A stretch of 7,060 bases of DNA from Candidatus Altimarinota bacterium (GCA_029934675.1 JAOZLT010000073.1:1-7060); one strand, 5' to 3'. Positions 1-5,284 are shown, counted from the first letter of the stretch. A program made the numbers and translations. The notes: generated by a model from the sequence alone, not told the origin.

Positions 1-64
1 TCCTATCTTGAAATCCCTTTTCTTTTTATGCTACACAAAAAATCTTCACCGTTCAGAAAGTTAA

Positions 65-99
65 CGGGACACTAGTGAGCTAAATCATCCCGGTTTTTT
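65..99 (+). terminator. Weak intrinsic terminator-like hairpin
   Basis: CGGGA (65-69) pairs with TCCCG (88-92) around an 18-nt loop, and a six-T run (94-99) follows after one G. The stem is short and the loop long, so it is a weak candidate. The three bases 65-67 also belong to the competing stem CCGTT/AACGG (49-67), so the two hairpins cannot form together. It could end a plus-strand gene lying off the left edge. Confidence 0.35.
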
Positions 100-220
100 A
101 AGTTTGGCATAAGGTTTAAAGCGTAGCTCGAAAAGTATTTTCGCCATCTTAGTAGAATTAATTTAATAAATTGGTATAACCAAAAAGTGAATACCAGAGC
201 TATTTATACCTTAATTATAC

Positions 221-257
221 AAAAGAGACTTCCTCTGCAACAATTAAGTCTCTTTTT
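221..257 (+). terminator. Intrinsic terminator, probably bidirectional
   Basis: AAAAGAGACTT (221-231) pairs perfectly with AAGTCTCTTTT (246-256) around a 14-nt loop, giving 11 bp with T-runs on the 3' side of both strands. No plus-strand gene is visible before it in the window. On the minus strand it would be a second terminator behind the RRM gene, after the one at 297-324. Confidence 0.6.
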
Positions 258-296
258 CGGAAGGTGAGTAGCAAAATTGGAGATAATTTAGAACAA

Positions 297-324
297 AAAA
301 CGGACTACTTTCGTAATCCGTTTT
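297..324 (-). terminator. Intrinsic terminator of the RRM gene
   Basis: AAAACGGA (297-304) pairs with TCCGTTTT (317-324). After one C/A mismatch, TAC (306-308) pairs with GTA (313-315) around a TTTC loop. Read on the minus strand, the hairpin lies about 59 nt beyond the RRM stop codon and runs into a T-rich tail, the complement of the A-run at 295-300. It therefore fits as the terminator of that gene. Confidence 0.7.
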
Positions 325-382
325 CCTTATTCAGTTTTATGAGCGACAGATATCAGGTGAAGTCTATCACGAGTTTACCGAA

Positions 383-643
383 TTATTGATCTTCACGTGG
401 TGGACGAGCTTCGTTAACAACGATACTTCTTCCATCAAGCTCTTTATTATTCCACATTTCGATAGCTGCTTGAGCTTCTTCTTCTGTTGACATTTCAACA
501 AAACCGAAACCTTTAGAGCGACCACTCATGCGGTCTGTGATGATAGTAGCTGATTCAACTGTACCAGCTGCTGCAAACGCCTCCTTTAGAGCGTCTTCAG
601 TGGTTTTCCAAGCAATACCACCAATGAATAATTTATTACCCAT
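383..643 (-). CDS. Single-RRM RNA-binding protein
   Basis: An 86-residue protein made of one RNA recognition motif with almost nothing outside it. The RNP2 strand LFIGGI is at residues 5-10 and the RNP1 octamer KGFGFVEM at 44-51; F6, F46 and F48 are the aromatic residues expected to stack on RNA bases. The order beta-alpha-beta-beta-alpha-beta resembles cold-inducible RRM proteins of cyanobacteria and eukaryotic CIRBP. It probably binds single-stranded RNA in the cytoplasm; targets cannot be read from sequence. RNP1 ends in Met where Phe or Tyr is usual, and the C-terminal tail (NEARPPREDQ) is very short. The ATG at 643 was chosen because it puts RNP2 five residues from the N-terminus as in the family; a TTG at 673 would add ten unrelated hydrophobic residues. 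No Shine-Dalgarno is visible. The gene stands alone, with its own promoter candidate, a structured leader and a terminator. Confidence 0.93.
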   Translation of the reverse strand: MGNKLFIGGIAWKTTEDALKEAFAAAGTVESATIITDRMSGRSKGFGFVEMSTEEEAQAAIEMWNNKELDGRSIVVNEARPPREDQ

Positions 644-663
644 GTTATAAGTAATTAAAAAAA

Positions 664-694
664 TAAACTGCAATAAATTCTAATTTACAGTTTA
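664..694 (-). promoter_or_regulatory. Hairpin in the 5' leader of the RRM gene
   Basis: TAAACTG (664-670) pairs with CAGTTTA (688-694), and TAAATT (674-679) pairs with AATTTA (682-687) around a two-base loop. This gives 13 bp with a 3-nt bulge (671-673). In the minus-strand mRNA it lies about 20 nt before the ATG, where ribosomes would load. It could be a temperature-sensitive or self-bound control element of the RNA-binding protein, but that role is inferred. Confidence 0.45.
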
Positions 695-739
695 CTTGAC
701 GAACAAATAACACCTAAACTTAGAAAACTTGCAAGGTGG

Positions 740-767
740 AGTATAGTCTAATTAAACAAAAAAGCAA
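740..767 (-). promoter_or_regulatory. Promoter candidate for the RRM gene
   Basis: On the minus strand, TTGCTT (762-767) and TATACT (740-745) are separated by 16 bp. The -10 box is good and the -35 box weak. It would give a leader of roughly 90 nt containing the 664-694 hairpin. A perfect dyad TATTGG-CTA-CCAATA (783-797) lies 15 bp upstream of the -35 box and could bind a regulator. Confidence 0.45.
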
Positions 768-888
768 CTTAAAATACCCTCTTATTGGCTACCAATAGAC
801 TTCAGATTAACTTCTAATTTATTGTAGTTTATTTTTTTCAATCAATCGACACCTTTCCGACTTGTACAGGCTAAAAAAGGCTGAGGGG

Positions 889-916
889 TTGATATATATT
901 GATTTTTTGCTAATAT
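889..916 (+). promoter_or_regulatory. Possible promoter for the gene at 1026
   Basis: TTGATA (889-894) and TAATAT (911-916) are 16 bp apart, with 5/6 and 4/6 agreement to sigma-70 boxes. Chance matches are common in sequence this AT-rich, so confidence is low. Confidence 0.3.
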
Positions 917-1025
917 TACATACTTTATTATTAAGTTTATATCCTCCAATTATTACAAAAGGCTACTTAGGGAACACTCAAAAAATTGTCTTCCAGATGA
1001 ATTAAAATCTGACTACAGAGGGGAA

Positions 1026-1442
1026 TTGAGTAAGTTAGCCGAAAGAGTAAGACTTGTTTTTGAACAGGCCTTGCAAAACAATTCAGATAGAACAGCTACA
1101 AGAAAAGAGGTGGCGGGGACAGTGCTAATTTCTTGGATAAAAGAGAGGTTGGCACATAAGCAATGCGATAAATACTGCAATCTTATGAAATCTCAAGGTA
1201 AGCCACCATTGGAAAAGCCAGATTATTTTAGAAAATATAAAGGGGCTAACAGTATTTATGATAGATATAAGTATATTGAATCTTCTGGTATTAAAATTGG
1301 TTCACAGGTTAGACATAGATATAAGTATATAACAAAAATATTCGAGATAATAGGAATCTCAGTTGATTGCAAACTTATATTCAAACGGTTAGGTAAAAAG
1401 CATTTATCTAGTCAGGAACCCACGATTTATGAAATGGTTTAA
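1026..1442 (+). CDS. Hypothetical protein, 138 residues
   Basis: I do not recognise this family. The product is basic and soluble, with no membrane segment or signal peptide. Residues 1-50 look helical. Two copies of RYKYI at 80-84 and 98-102 come from a 16-nt perfect DNA duplication. It has three cysteines (47, 51, 115) with no metal-binding spacing I can name. The start is uncertain. TTG at 1026 follows GAGGGG (1018-1023), but only two bases separate them. The same frame stays open back to 903 without ATG, GTG or TTG and reads like protein just before 1026 (LPDELKSDYRGE), so the N-terminus may lie upstream at a rare start, or the gene may have lost its 5' end. Its stop lies 2 nt from the stop of the convergent peptidase gene, with no terminator between. 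Confidence 0.5.
   Translation: MSKLAERVRLVFEQALQNNSDRTATRKEVAGTVLISWIKERLAHKQCDKYCNLMKSQGKPPLEKPDYFRKYKGANSIYDRYKYIESSGIKIGSQVRHRYKYITKIFEIIGISVDCKLIFKRLGKKHLSSQEPTIYEMV
1261..1330 (+). repeat. 16-nt direct repeat inside the gene at 1026-1442
   Basis: ATAGATATAAGTATAT occurs at 1261-1276 and again at 1315-1330, exactly 54 bp (18 codons) apart, so both copies encode the same RYKYI peptide. Identity extends through third codon positions, which suggests a recent duplication rather than selection on the peptide alone. Confidence 0.8.
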
Positions 1443-1444
1443 AG

Positions 1445-3721
1445 TTAATCCGAATATTTTCTAATCTCCAAAATTATCGGGCTACTGATGGTTTGAAAAG
1501 GAGCGCCTTGTTGAGTAGTACAGTCGTGATATAGACAGCAGTTTTCAATCTCGATTTCAGCTCCGTTTGCAGTCATATTCGTTATTTTACCAGTGTATAT
1601 TCCCTTAGAAACACCTTTGTATCCAGATAGGTTGATTTTAGAAGGACCGATATATATACCCGCACAGTTTACACCTACACCTGGCGCATCTTCCATATTG
1701 CCATGTGGGTGAGGCTCTCCCCAATGCATATCGATTGAGAATGTATTATTTTCTTTGTTATACCCTTCGCTTTCAGGATCTAAGTTGAATTTTAAATATC
1801 CAGCAGCGCGTGTGGTCCAGCCTGCTTCAAAATCTGCGGTTGTATCTTCACATGGTACAGAAAATGCGTTTTTAATCTGCTCAAATTCGTACCACACACT
1901 CCACTTCGTCTGATAAGCATAATCCACTTTCTCAGGTGCATCTGTTTCAGGTTCACCATCCGCAACAGCATCGATAGTCGTATTAATATCTACTGTACCG
2001 TTTTGTACAGGAAAATGTATTACCGCAGTTCTGTCTTCTTTTTCATCTATATGAAAACAGGTCTTTTTACTTTCTATTTTTATCTTACTTTCAGATATAT
2101 CCTTTTCCATATCCGCATTACTAAAAATAAGAACCACTCTTTCTAAATCTTCGTCCTCATTTTCCAGGCAAAAAGACCTTCTTTTATTCTTGGTCCAGTC
2201 CTCAACCATTTTTTCTCCATTTTTCAAATATATAACAGCTTTAATGGAAGCTTTATCTGATTTTGATGTGAATTTATCCAGATCATTAAATGTGATTTTT
2301 TTGTAACCATCAGGATTTGTATCAGTAATCAAATTATTCACCTGAATAAGATCTGCTGAAAGAGGTACTAATTTTTGAATATCAATATCATCATCTCCGC
2401 CAGAATAGTAGAAGTCCTCAGAAGTATCAGCATCAAATGAAGAAAGTAGAGGAAACGGTCCCATGTCCATATAATACTGTGCAGGTTTTTTATTATAATT
2501 CCATAAAGTAAATTTCTTCCATTGCTCTTTAAATCCTCCTTCAATATTTTTATCTATTCCTTCCAGACATGAATTTCCATCACAATATTCCCATGACTTC
2601 CTCATAAAATCATTATCAAAATTTTCTGTTATAAAGTAGGCCATGATATACGCTCCATAATGGTGGTTAGTCGGCGGGTTTTCCTTGTCGGCCTGAGAGG
2701 TTGGATGAGGTATGAATCTGCGAAGCCATCCATGTTCAGAATTCACTTCCGGATAGATAAAATTCTCGGACCAAACCGCTGTTGCCTCACCCCACCAGTT
2801 ATCTTTTACAACATCATAATCATATGTGTACTGAAAAGCATGAAAAAGCTCATGAGCAAGAACTGTTTTTAATTGATTGTCTTTATTTAACCCAATGCTG
2901 TAATTAATAATAATGTATCCAGGAGTCGGGGTATCATGTTCAGCATAAGTAAGTCCAAGAGTACTACTGCCACAAGGGGCTACATAAATATCATACTTAC
3001 TATCTCCTCCTAATGTCCCATCACTCATCAGCTGTTTATTTAAAAGGGTTTCATATTCGTCGATGATAGAATCATTATCCAAAAAGCCTTTAAGTTTTTT
3101 AGCCATAGCCTTGCCGGTGGTAGCATCTACTAAAGTTGTTCCGGTAGTATTAATATTATTCATGGAACCAGATATACTTGGATACCAAATTTTTACTTTA
3201 CCATCAGCGGATATAAAAAATTCTGTATAAGCTGATGCTCTGGTCGCATGGGCATTTGGAATGAGCCAGCTGATTTCCGCATTATCTGTAGAATTTCCAT
3301 ATCTCAAATTCACCCAGCTACCTTCCTCTTCCGGTCGTTTATGATAAGGTTCTAAAAGCTCTTTTGTTTCTGCGCTTAGTTCCTCCCATCGGGAATTCAT
3401 TTCATAAACAATAAATGTACCTTCACGGAAAATTCTTTGATCATAAAGATTCTCCGATAGACGGTCATCGCCGAATAATGCATAGATTTTATAAACCAAC
3501 GCTGTTTCAGAGTCAATTTCCCCATCTTCCAATGCCTGATCTATTTTTTCCAAACTGTTTTGTCCTTCGGCATTAATAGCATCAAAATAAGCTTGAATAT
3601 CTTCAGAATATCCCTTACTTGAGCTTCCATTTCCGAAAGCGAGATACCCGATAACGATTAAAACAACCGCTACAATTCCAATATAAATGGCAGTCTTTTT
3701 ATTCTTTTTAGAAAGTTCCAT
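1445..3721 (-). CDS. Membrane-anchored HExxH zinc metallopeptidase
   Basis: This 758-residue protein has a basic N-terminus (KKNKK), then one hydrophobic segment at about residues 11-29, after which the chain is rich in Ser, Asp and Glu. That fits a type II membrane anchor, or an uncleaved or late-cleaved signal, with the rest outside the cell. The catalytic motif HELFH lies at 290-294: H290 and H294 should bind zinc and E291 act as general base. WWGEATAVW follows, and E312, 18 residues after H294, is the likely third ligand, as in gluzincin peptidases; the HExxHAxQ...W.GE pattern resembles poorly studied secreted bacterial peptidases. Residues 34-280 and 400-758 are unassigned; the C-terminal half is probably beta-rich. 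Ten cysteines, all after the anchor, could form disulfides (e.g. 380/385, 728/729/734). The substrate is unknown. ATG at 3721 is set by the anchor position; no Shine-Dalgarno is seen. The gene is alone and convergent with the one at 1026. Confidence 0.88.
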   Translation of the reverse strand: MELSKKNKKTAIYIGIVAVVLIVIGYLAFGNGSSSKGYSEDIQAYFDAINAEGQNSLEKIDQALEDGEIDSETALVYKIYALFGDDRLSENLYDQRIFREGTFIVYEMNSRWEELSAETKELLEPYHKRPEEEGSWVNLRYGNSTDNAEISWLIPNAHATRASAYTEFFISADGKVKIWYPSISGSMNNINTTGTTLVDATTGKAMAKKLKGFLDNDSIIDEYETLLNKQLMSDGTLGGDSKYDIYVAPCGSSTLGLTYAEHDTPTPGYIIINYSIGLNKDNQLKTVLAHELFHAFQYTYDYDVVKDNWWGEATAVWSENFIYPEVNSEHGWLRRFIPHPTSQADKENPPTNHHYGAYIMAYFITENFDNDFMRKSWEYCDGNSCLEGIDKNIEGGFKEQWKKFTLWNYNKKPAQYYMDMGPFPLLSSFDADTSEDFYYSGGDDDIDIQKLVPLSADLIQVNNLITDTNPDGYKKITFNDLDKFTSKSDKASIKAVIYLKNGEKMVEDWTKNKRRSFCLENEDEDLERVVLIFSNADMEKDISESKIKIESKKTCFHIDEKEDRTAVIHFPVQNGTVDINTTIDAVADGEPETDAPEKVDYAYQTKWSVWYEFEQIKNAFSVPCEDTTADFEAGWTTRAAGYLKFNLDPESEGYNKENNTFSIDMHWGEPHPHGNMEDAPGVGVNCAGIYIGPSKINLSGYKGVSKGIYTGKITNMTANGAEIEIENCCLYHDCTTQQGAPFQTISSPIILEIRKYSD

Positions 3722-3758
3722 AATGATTTGATTAAGTGTCTAATTGGGGGCGAGAGGC

Positions 3759-3767
3759 AGTATAACA
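3759..3767 (-). promoter_or_regulatory. Extended -10 promoter of the peptidase gene
   Basis: On the minus strand TGT directly precedes TATACT (3759-3764), forming an extended -10 element about 37 nt before the ATG at 3721. No good -35 box is present: the expected site (about 3782-3787) is occupied by the 13-bp direct repeat, so activation or repression there is possible. Confidence 0.5.
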
Positions 3768-3779
3768 CGAATTGATTTT

Positions 3780-3821
3780 GCTTGATATCGATACTCGATG
3801 GACACTTCGCTTGATATCGAT
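3780..3821. repeat. Two 13-bp direct repeats beside the peptidase promoter
   Basis: GCTTGATATCGAT occurs at 3780-3792 and at 3809-3821, 29 bp apart (nearly three helical turns). Each copy contains the palindromes GATATC and ATCGAT. The first overlaps the expected -35 position of the peptidase promoter, so the pair could be an operator. It could equally be a degraded dispersed repeat. Confidence 0.6.
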
Positions 3822-3889
3822 TGGCTGTAATAAAGCTTCAAATCCACCGAGTCTACCGAAATCCACCGAAATTTTTTCTGGACTAAAAT

Positions 3890-3929
3890 TGATTCTTATG
3901 TATAATTCAAACCTCCAAAATGAGAATCA
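3890..3929. other. Hairpin upstream of the gene at 4087
   Basis: TGATTCTTAT (3890-3899) pairs with ATGAGAATCA (3920-3929): 10 bp with one wobble pair and a 20-nt loop. Its 3' arm overlaps the left end of the 26-nt repeat (AGAATCA at 3923-3929), so it may belong to that repeat unit rather than being a separate control element. Confidence 0.45.
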
Positions 3930-3977
3930 GAAATCAGCCTGCCCCGCAGTAGGCGTGGGAAATGCGAATTCTGAAAT
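3923..3977 (+). repeat. 26-nt dispersed repeat, copy 1, interrupted
   Basis: The left part AGAATCAGAAAT (3923-3934) and right part GCGAATTCTGAAAT (3964-3977) join to a 26-nt unit that matches the reverse complement of 6908-6933 at 25 of 26 bases. Here the unit is split by 29 extra bases (3935-3963). Without the insert, TCAGAA and TTCTGA would form a 6-bp hairpin, so the insert sits in the loop of that hairpin. Confidence 0.75.
3935..3963 (+). mobile_element. GC-rich palindromic insert with 5-bp duplication
   Basis: The 24-bp insert (3935-3958) is 75% G+C in an AT-rich region and is an imperfect palindrome: GCCT (3937-3940) pairs with AGGC (3951-3954), and its ends CAGCCT and the complement of AGGCGTG are near mirror images. 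GAAAT directly precedes it (3930-3934) and closes it (3959-3963), while the copy at 6908-6933 has GAAAT once. That is the pattern left by insertion with a target duplication. It resembles REP or mini-element palindromes. It has no coding capacity, so mobilisation would need an enzyme encoded elsewhere. Confidence 0.45.
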
Positions 3978-4086
3978 AATATCGTTGCCCTTTAAAACCA
4001 CAGTCAAATCGGAAACTGCTTGGCATTCGACTAATGATGGTCGATGTCAGACATATTTCCGGTTTTCTATTGGATGGAGATGAATA

Positions 4087-4377
4087 ATGGTAAAAAATTT
4101 TTTTTATACTGAGCTCGAGGCACTTGGCTCTTTAATACGCATGCCCTTTGCTGTGTCATTAGCAATCCTAATGATTCTGTACTATTTTGGCCAGGTCGGA
4201 TTCAGTCCGTACACTTCTCATAATATTAGAGATGAGCAAAGTGCTTACGAGAACTTCAAGCAATCATGGAACCACCTGTTTAAGGTCGTCTATATGCCAT
4301 TTTACAAACTCCTGCAGGGCTTTGCCGAGCTGATCGCCGACGGTCTTATCGCGAAGGTGAAGCCATGCAAGAAATAA
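4087..4377 (+). CDS. Small membrane protein, unknown function
   Basis: A 96-residue product I do not recognise. A hydrophobic segment at about residues 19-39 (MPFAVSLAILMILYYFGQVGF) is long enough to cross the membrane. The acidic N-terminus (TELEALG) and a C-terminal half with two amphipathic stretches (residues 58-80) could lie against the membrane; the end is basic (KVKPCKK). It has one of the window's few well-placed ribosome binding sites, GGAG at 4076-4079, seven bases before the ATG, which fixes the start. Base composition is visibly richer in G+C than its neighbours, especially after codon 75, hinting at a different origin. It stands alone and ends at the hairpin 4385-4422. A spurious frame is possible, but the binding site, membrane segment and terminator argue for a gene. 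Confidence 0.6.
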   Translation: MVKNFFYTELEALGSLIRMPFAVSLAILMILYYFGQVGFSPYTSHNIRDEQSAYENFKQSWNHLFKVVYMPFYKLLQGFAELIADGLIAKVKPCKK

Positions 4378-4384
4378 GAAAACC

Positions 4385-4422
4385 GAAAGAAAGGGTTCGT
4401 CGTTCGCGTCGAGCCCTCTTTC
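4385..4422 (+). terminator. Strong hairpin with TTCG loop between convergent genes
   Basis: GGGTTCG (4393-4399) pairs with CGAGCCC (4410-4416) including one wobble; after a T/T mismatch CG pairs with CG around a TTCG tetraloop (4403-4406). An outer GAAAGA (4385-4390) pairs with TCTTTC (4417-4422) with two bulged A. The T-rich tail is on the minus-strand side, so it may serve both converging genes (4087-4377 and 4446-4850). There is no clean T-run on the plus strand. Confidence 0.6.
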
Positions 4423-4445
4423 CTATATGTAAATTTATGGGGTCA

Positions 4446-4850
4446 TTAATTGCTTAATTCACTCTCATTTAAATAAATATTGAGCATTATGTCTACAGGA
4501 TTATCTACAAAGGCAACAACTTTATCAATTCTTAATAGCATTTTATAAACATTTTCTTCAGGTAAATTTCCCAGAGAACCTCTAATTGCTGCGCATATTC
4601 CAGCATATATTTCCTCTTGTAAATCTTGCCCAAGACCAGAAAAAGTAACTTCATCTTCATCAAGAATAATATTAATTTTACGTTGAATGCCATATAATTC
4701 AATAAAATCTATAAAATCCTGGATTTCTGGAATATCAATTTCACTAGTATGAACCTTAATATTAGCAATATTATTACGGTTAGTTTGTACAGTTTGCTCC
4801 GTAACATCGTATAGAACTTCACCTTTATCACGTTCAGGTTTGGAGGACAT
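4446..4850 (-). CDS. Hypothetical acidic protein, 134 residues
   Basis: I do not recognise this protein. It is soluble and acidic, with no membrane segment or signal. After a polar N-terminus (residues 1-30), residues 35-75 read as alternating helix and strand (IPEIQDFIDFIELYG, then KINIILDEDEVTFSG), followed by probable helices at 76-95 and 100-112. No catalytic or metal motif stands out, which suggests a binding or structural role. It is the second gene after 4927-5193 on the same strand with a 76-nt gap; a shared transcript from the promoter at 5216-5243 is likely. No Shine-Dalgarno precedes the ATG at 4850; the base run there is C-rich in the mRNA. Its 3' end faces the hairpin at 4385-4422. 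Confidence 0.65.
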   Translation of the reverse strand: MSSKPERDKGEVLYDVTEQTVQTNRNNIANIKVHTSEIDIPEIQDFIDFIELYGIQRKINIILDEDEVTFSGLGQDLQEEIYAGICAAIRGSLGNLPEENVYKMLLRIDKVVAFVDNPVDIMLNIYLNESELSN

Positions 4851-4926
4851 ATAATTTGGGGGGTAATTAATATTTAAATTGGCTTTTTGACTTTCGGCTG
4901 ATTCTAAAATAGTGGATATCCCATTT

Positions 4927-5193
4927 CTAGATATCTTTATCTATCTTAAAAGGTGGATTAGTAAGCCAATTAAGAGGAATATTTTGTTCTAGTGTTTTTG
5001 ATATAAAAGAGGCGATTGGCCAATGTCCAATATTCTCAGGTGGTTTAATAGGATTTTCCAGCATATCAACAACTAGAGCACGTAATTGTTCTATATTACG
5101 CATTTGAGACAATGTAGTAGCTTCAGCATACTGAGTAAAAAACTGATATTTTTCACATTCTTTGGAGTATTTATATTGTTTACTACAAGGCAT
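4927..5193 (-). CDS. Hypothetical protein, 88 residues
   Basis: I do not recognise this protein. It is short and soluble, with a Lys/Tyr-rich N-terminus holding two cysteines (3 and 13), a probable helix at about 27-46 (TLSQMRNIEQLRALVVDMLE), and a Pro/Trp-rich C-terminal third (NPIKPPENIGHWPIASF, then NWLTNPPF). The start ATG at 5193 follows an extended -10 promoter (5216-5243) at a sensible distance, giving a leader of about 16-20 nt without a Shine-Dalgarno. It leads a two-gene unit with 4446-4850 and is divergent from the RHH gene at 5319. The shared control region makes it a candidate partner of that regulator, by position only. Confidence 0.6.
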   Translation of the reverse strand: MPCSKQYKYSKECEKYQFFTQYAEATTLSQMRNIEQLRALVVDMLENPIKPPENIGHWPIASFISKTLEQNIPLNWLTNPPFKIDKDI

Positions 5194-5215
5194 GGCAATT
5201 TGATTAAGGTTGCTT

Positions 5216-5243
5216 ATATTAACACATATAAATAGAAAGTCAA
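5216..5243 (-). promoter_or_regulatory. Promoter of the two-gene unit 4446-5193
   Basis: On the minus strand, TTGACT (5238-5243) and TAATAT (5216-5221) are 16 bp apart, and TG lies one base before the -10 box (extended -10). Its -35 box is only 12 bp from the -35 box of the opposite promoter (5256-5261), so a protein bound near either one could affect both. Confidence 0.6.
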
Positions 5244-5255
5244 ATAATTAGGTTA

Positions 5256-5284
5256 TTGACAAATATATCACATATTGATATACT
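5256..5284 (+). promoter_or_regulatory. Near-consensus promoter of the RHH gene
   Basis: TTGACA (5256-5261), 17 bp spacer and TATACT (5279-5284), with TG one base before the -10 box: 11 of 12 sigma-70 positions plus the extended element. Transcription should begin near 5291, about 28 nt before the ATG at 5319. The words TGATATAC and TGACATAC recur at 5276-5283, 5287-5294 and 5309-5316 and could be further binding half-sites. Confidence 0.75.
5264..5282. promoter_or_regulatory. Operator-like 7-5-7 dyad in the RHH promoter
   Basis: TATATCA (5264-5270) is the exact inverted complement of TGATATA (5276-5282), separated by CATAT. It fills the spacer and touches the -10 box, where a bound repressor would block polymerase. 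RHH proteins bind such short dyads as dimers of dimers, and DinJ/RelB antitoxins usually repress their own promoters, so self-regulation is the natural reading. That is inference. Confidence 0.55.

Larger units (their letters stand above)
1..382. other. Non-coding region with several hairpins, no convincing gene
   Basis: I see no gene here. Reading frame 1 is open from the edge to TAG at 73-75 and frame 2 to TAA at 62-64, so the tail of a plus-strand gene could enter from the left, but neither short peptide is recognisable. Structure is plentiful: a CCGTT/AACGG stem (49-53 with 63-67), a terminator-like hairpin (65-99), a perfect 6-3-6 hairpin CGAAAA-GTA-TTTTCG (129-143), a perfect palindrome TTGGT-ATA-ACCAA (171-183), and GGTATA (173-178) matched by TATACC (205-210). 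Two stronger terminators follow at 221-257 and 297-324. No tRNA-like cloverleaf was found. Confidence 0.6.
657..838. repeat. 23-bp inverted repeat (22/23) around the RRM leader and promoter
   Basis: Positions 657-679 match the reverse complement of 816-838 at 22 of 23 bases; both arms carry seven A (or T) followed by TAAACT. The single difference (670 against 825) would be a G-U pair in plus-strand RNA. The arms enclose 136 bp containing the RRM promoter candidate. They could be ends of a small mobile element of about 182 bp or a duplicated leader segment. No clear target-site duplication flanks them. Confidence 0.65.
644..1025. other. Intergenic region between divergent genes
   Basis: The left half is leader, promoter and inverted repeat of the RRM gene. 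The right half holds a dyad (783-797) and a plus-strand promoter candidate at 889-916. From 903 onward the frame of the next gene is already open, so its coding region may begin earlier than annotated. Nothing else is recognisable. Confidence 0.5.
3722..4086. other. Repeat-rich intergenic region
   Basis: It lies between the divergent peptidase gene and the small membrane-protein gene. It holds the peptidase promoter, the GATATCGAT direct repeats, three variants of the word (C/T)(C/T)ACCGA between 3843 and 3868, a 10-bp hairpin (3890-3929) and the split 26-nt repeat (3923-3977). A perfect TATAAT (3901-3906) sits in the hairpin loop but has no usable -35 box. A frame open from TTG 3772 to TGA 4081-4083 is best read as non-coding because it is built over these repeats. 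Confidence 0.6.

Noticed and set aside
644..673. TTG at 673 as start of the RRM gene
   Set aside because: It adds ten hydrophobic residues foreign to RRM proteins, and part of it lies in the leader hairpin; ATG at 643 fits the family.
2660..2872. Plus-strand frame of 70 codons
   Set aside because: It lies entirely inside the peptidase gene on the other strand, antisense to the region around the zinc site.
3772..4083. Open plus-strand frame of 103 codons beginning with TTG
   Set aside because: No ATG at the 5' end or ribosome binding site, and the frame runs over a direct repeat, a hairpin and the split dispersed repeat with its GC-rich insert. The peptide is not protein-like, so it is better explained as intergenic sequence.
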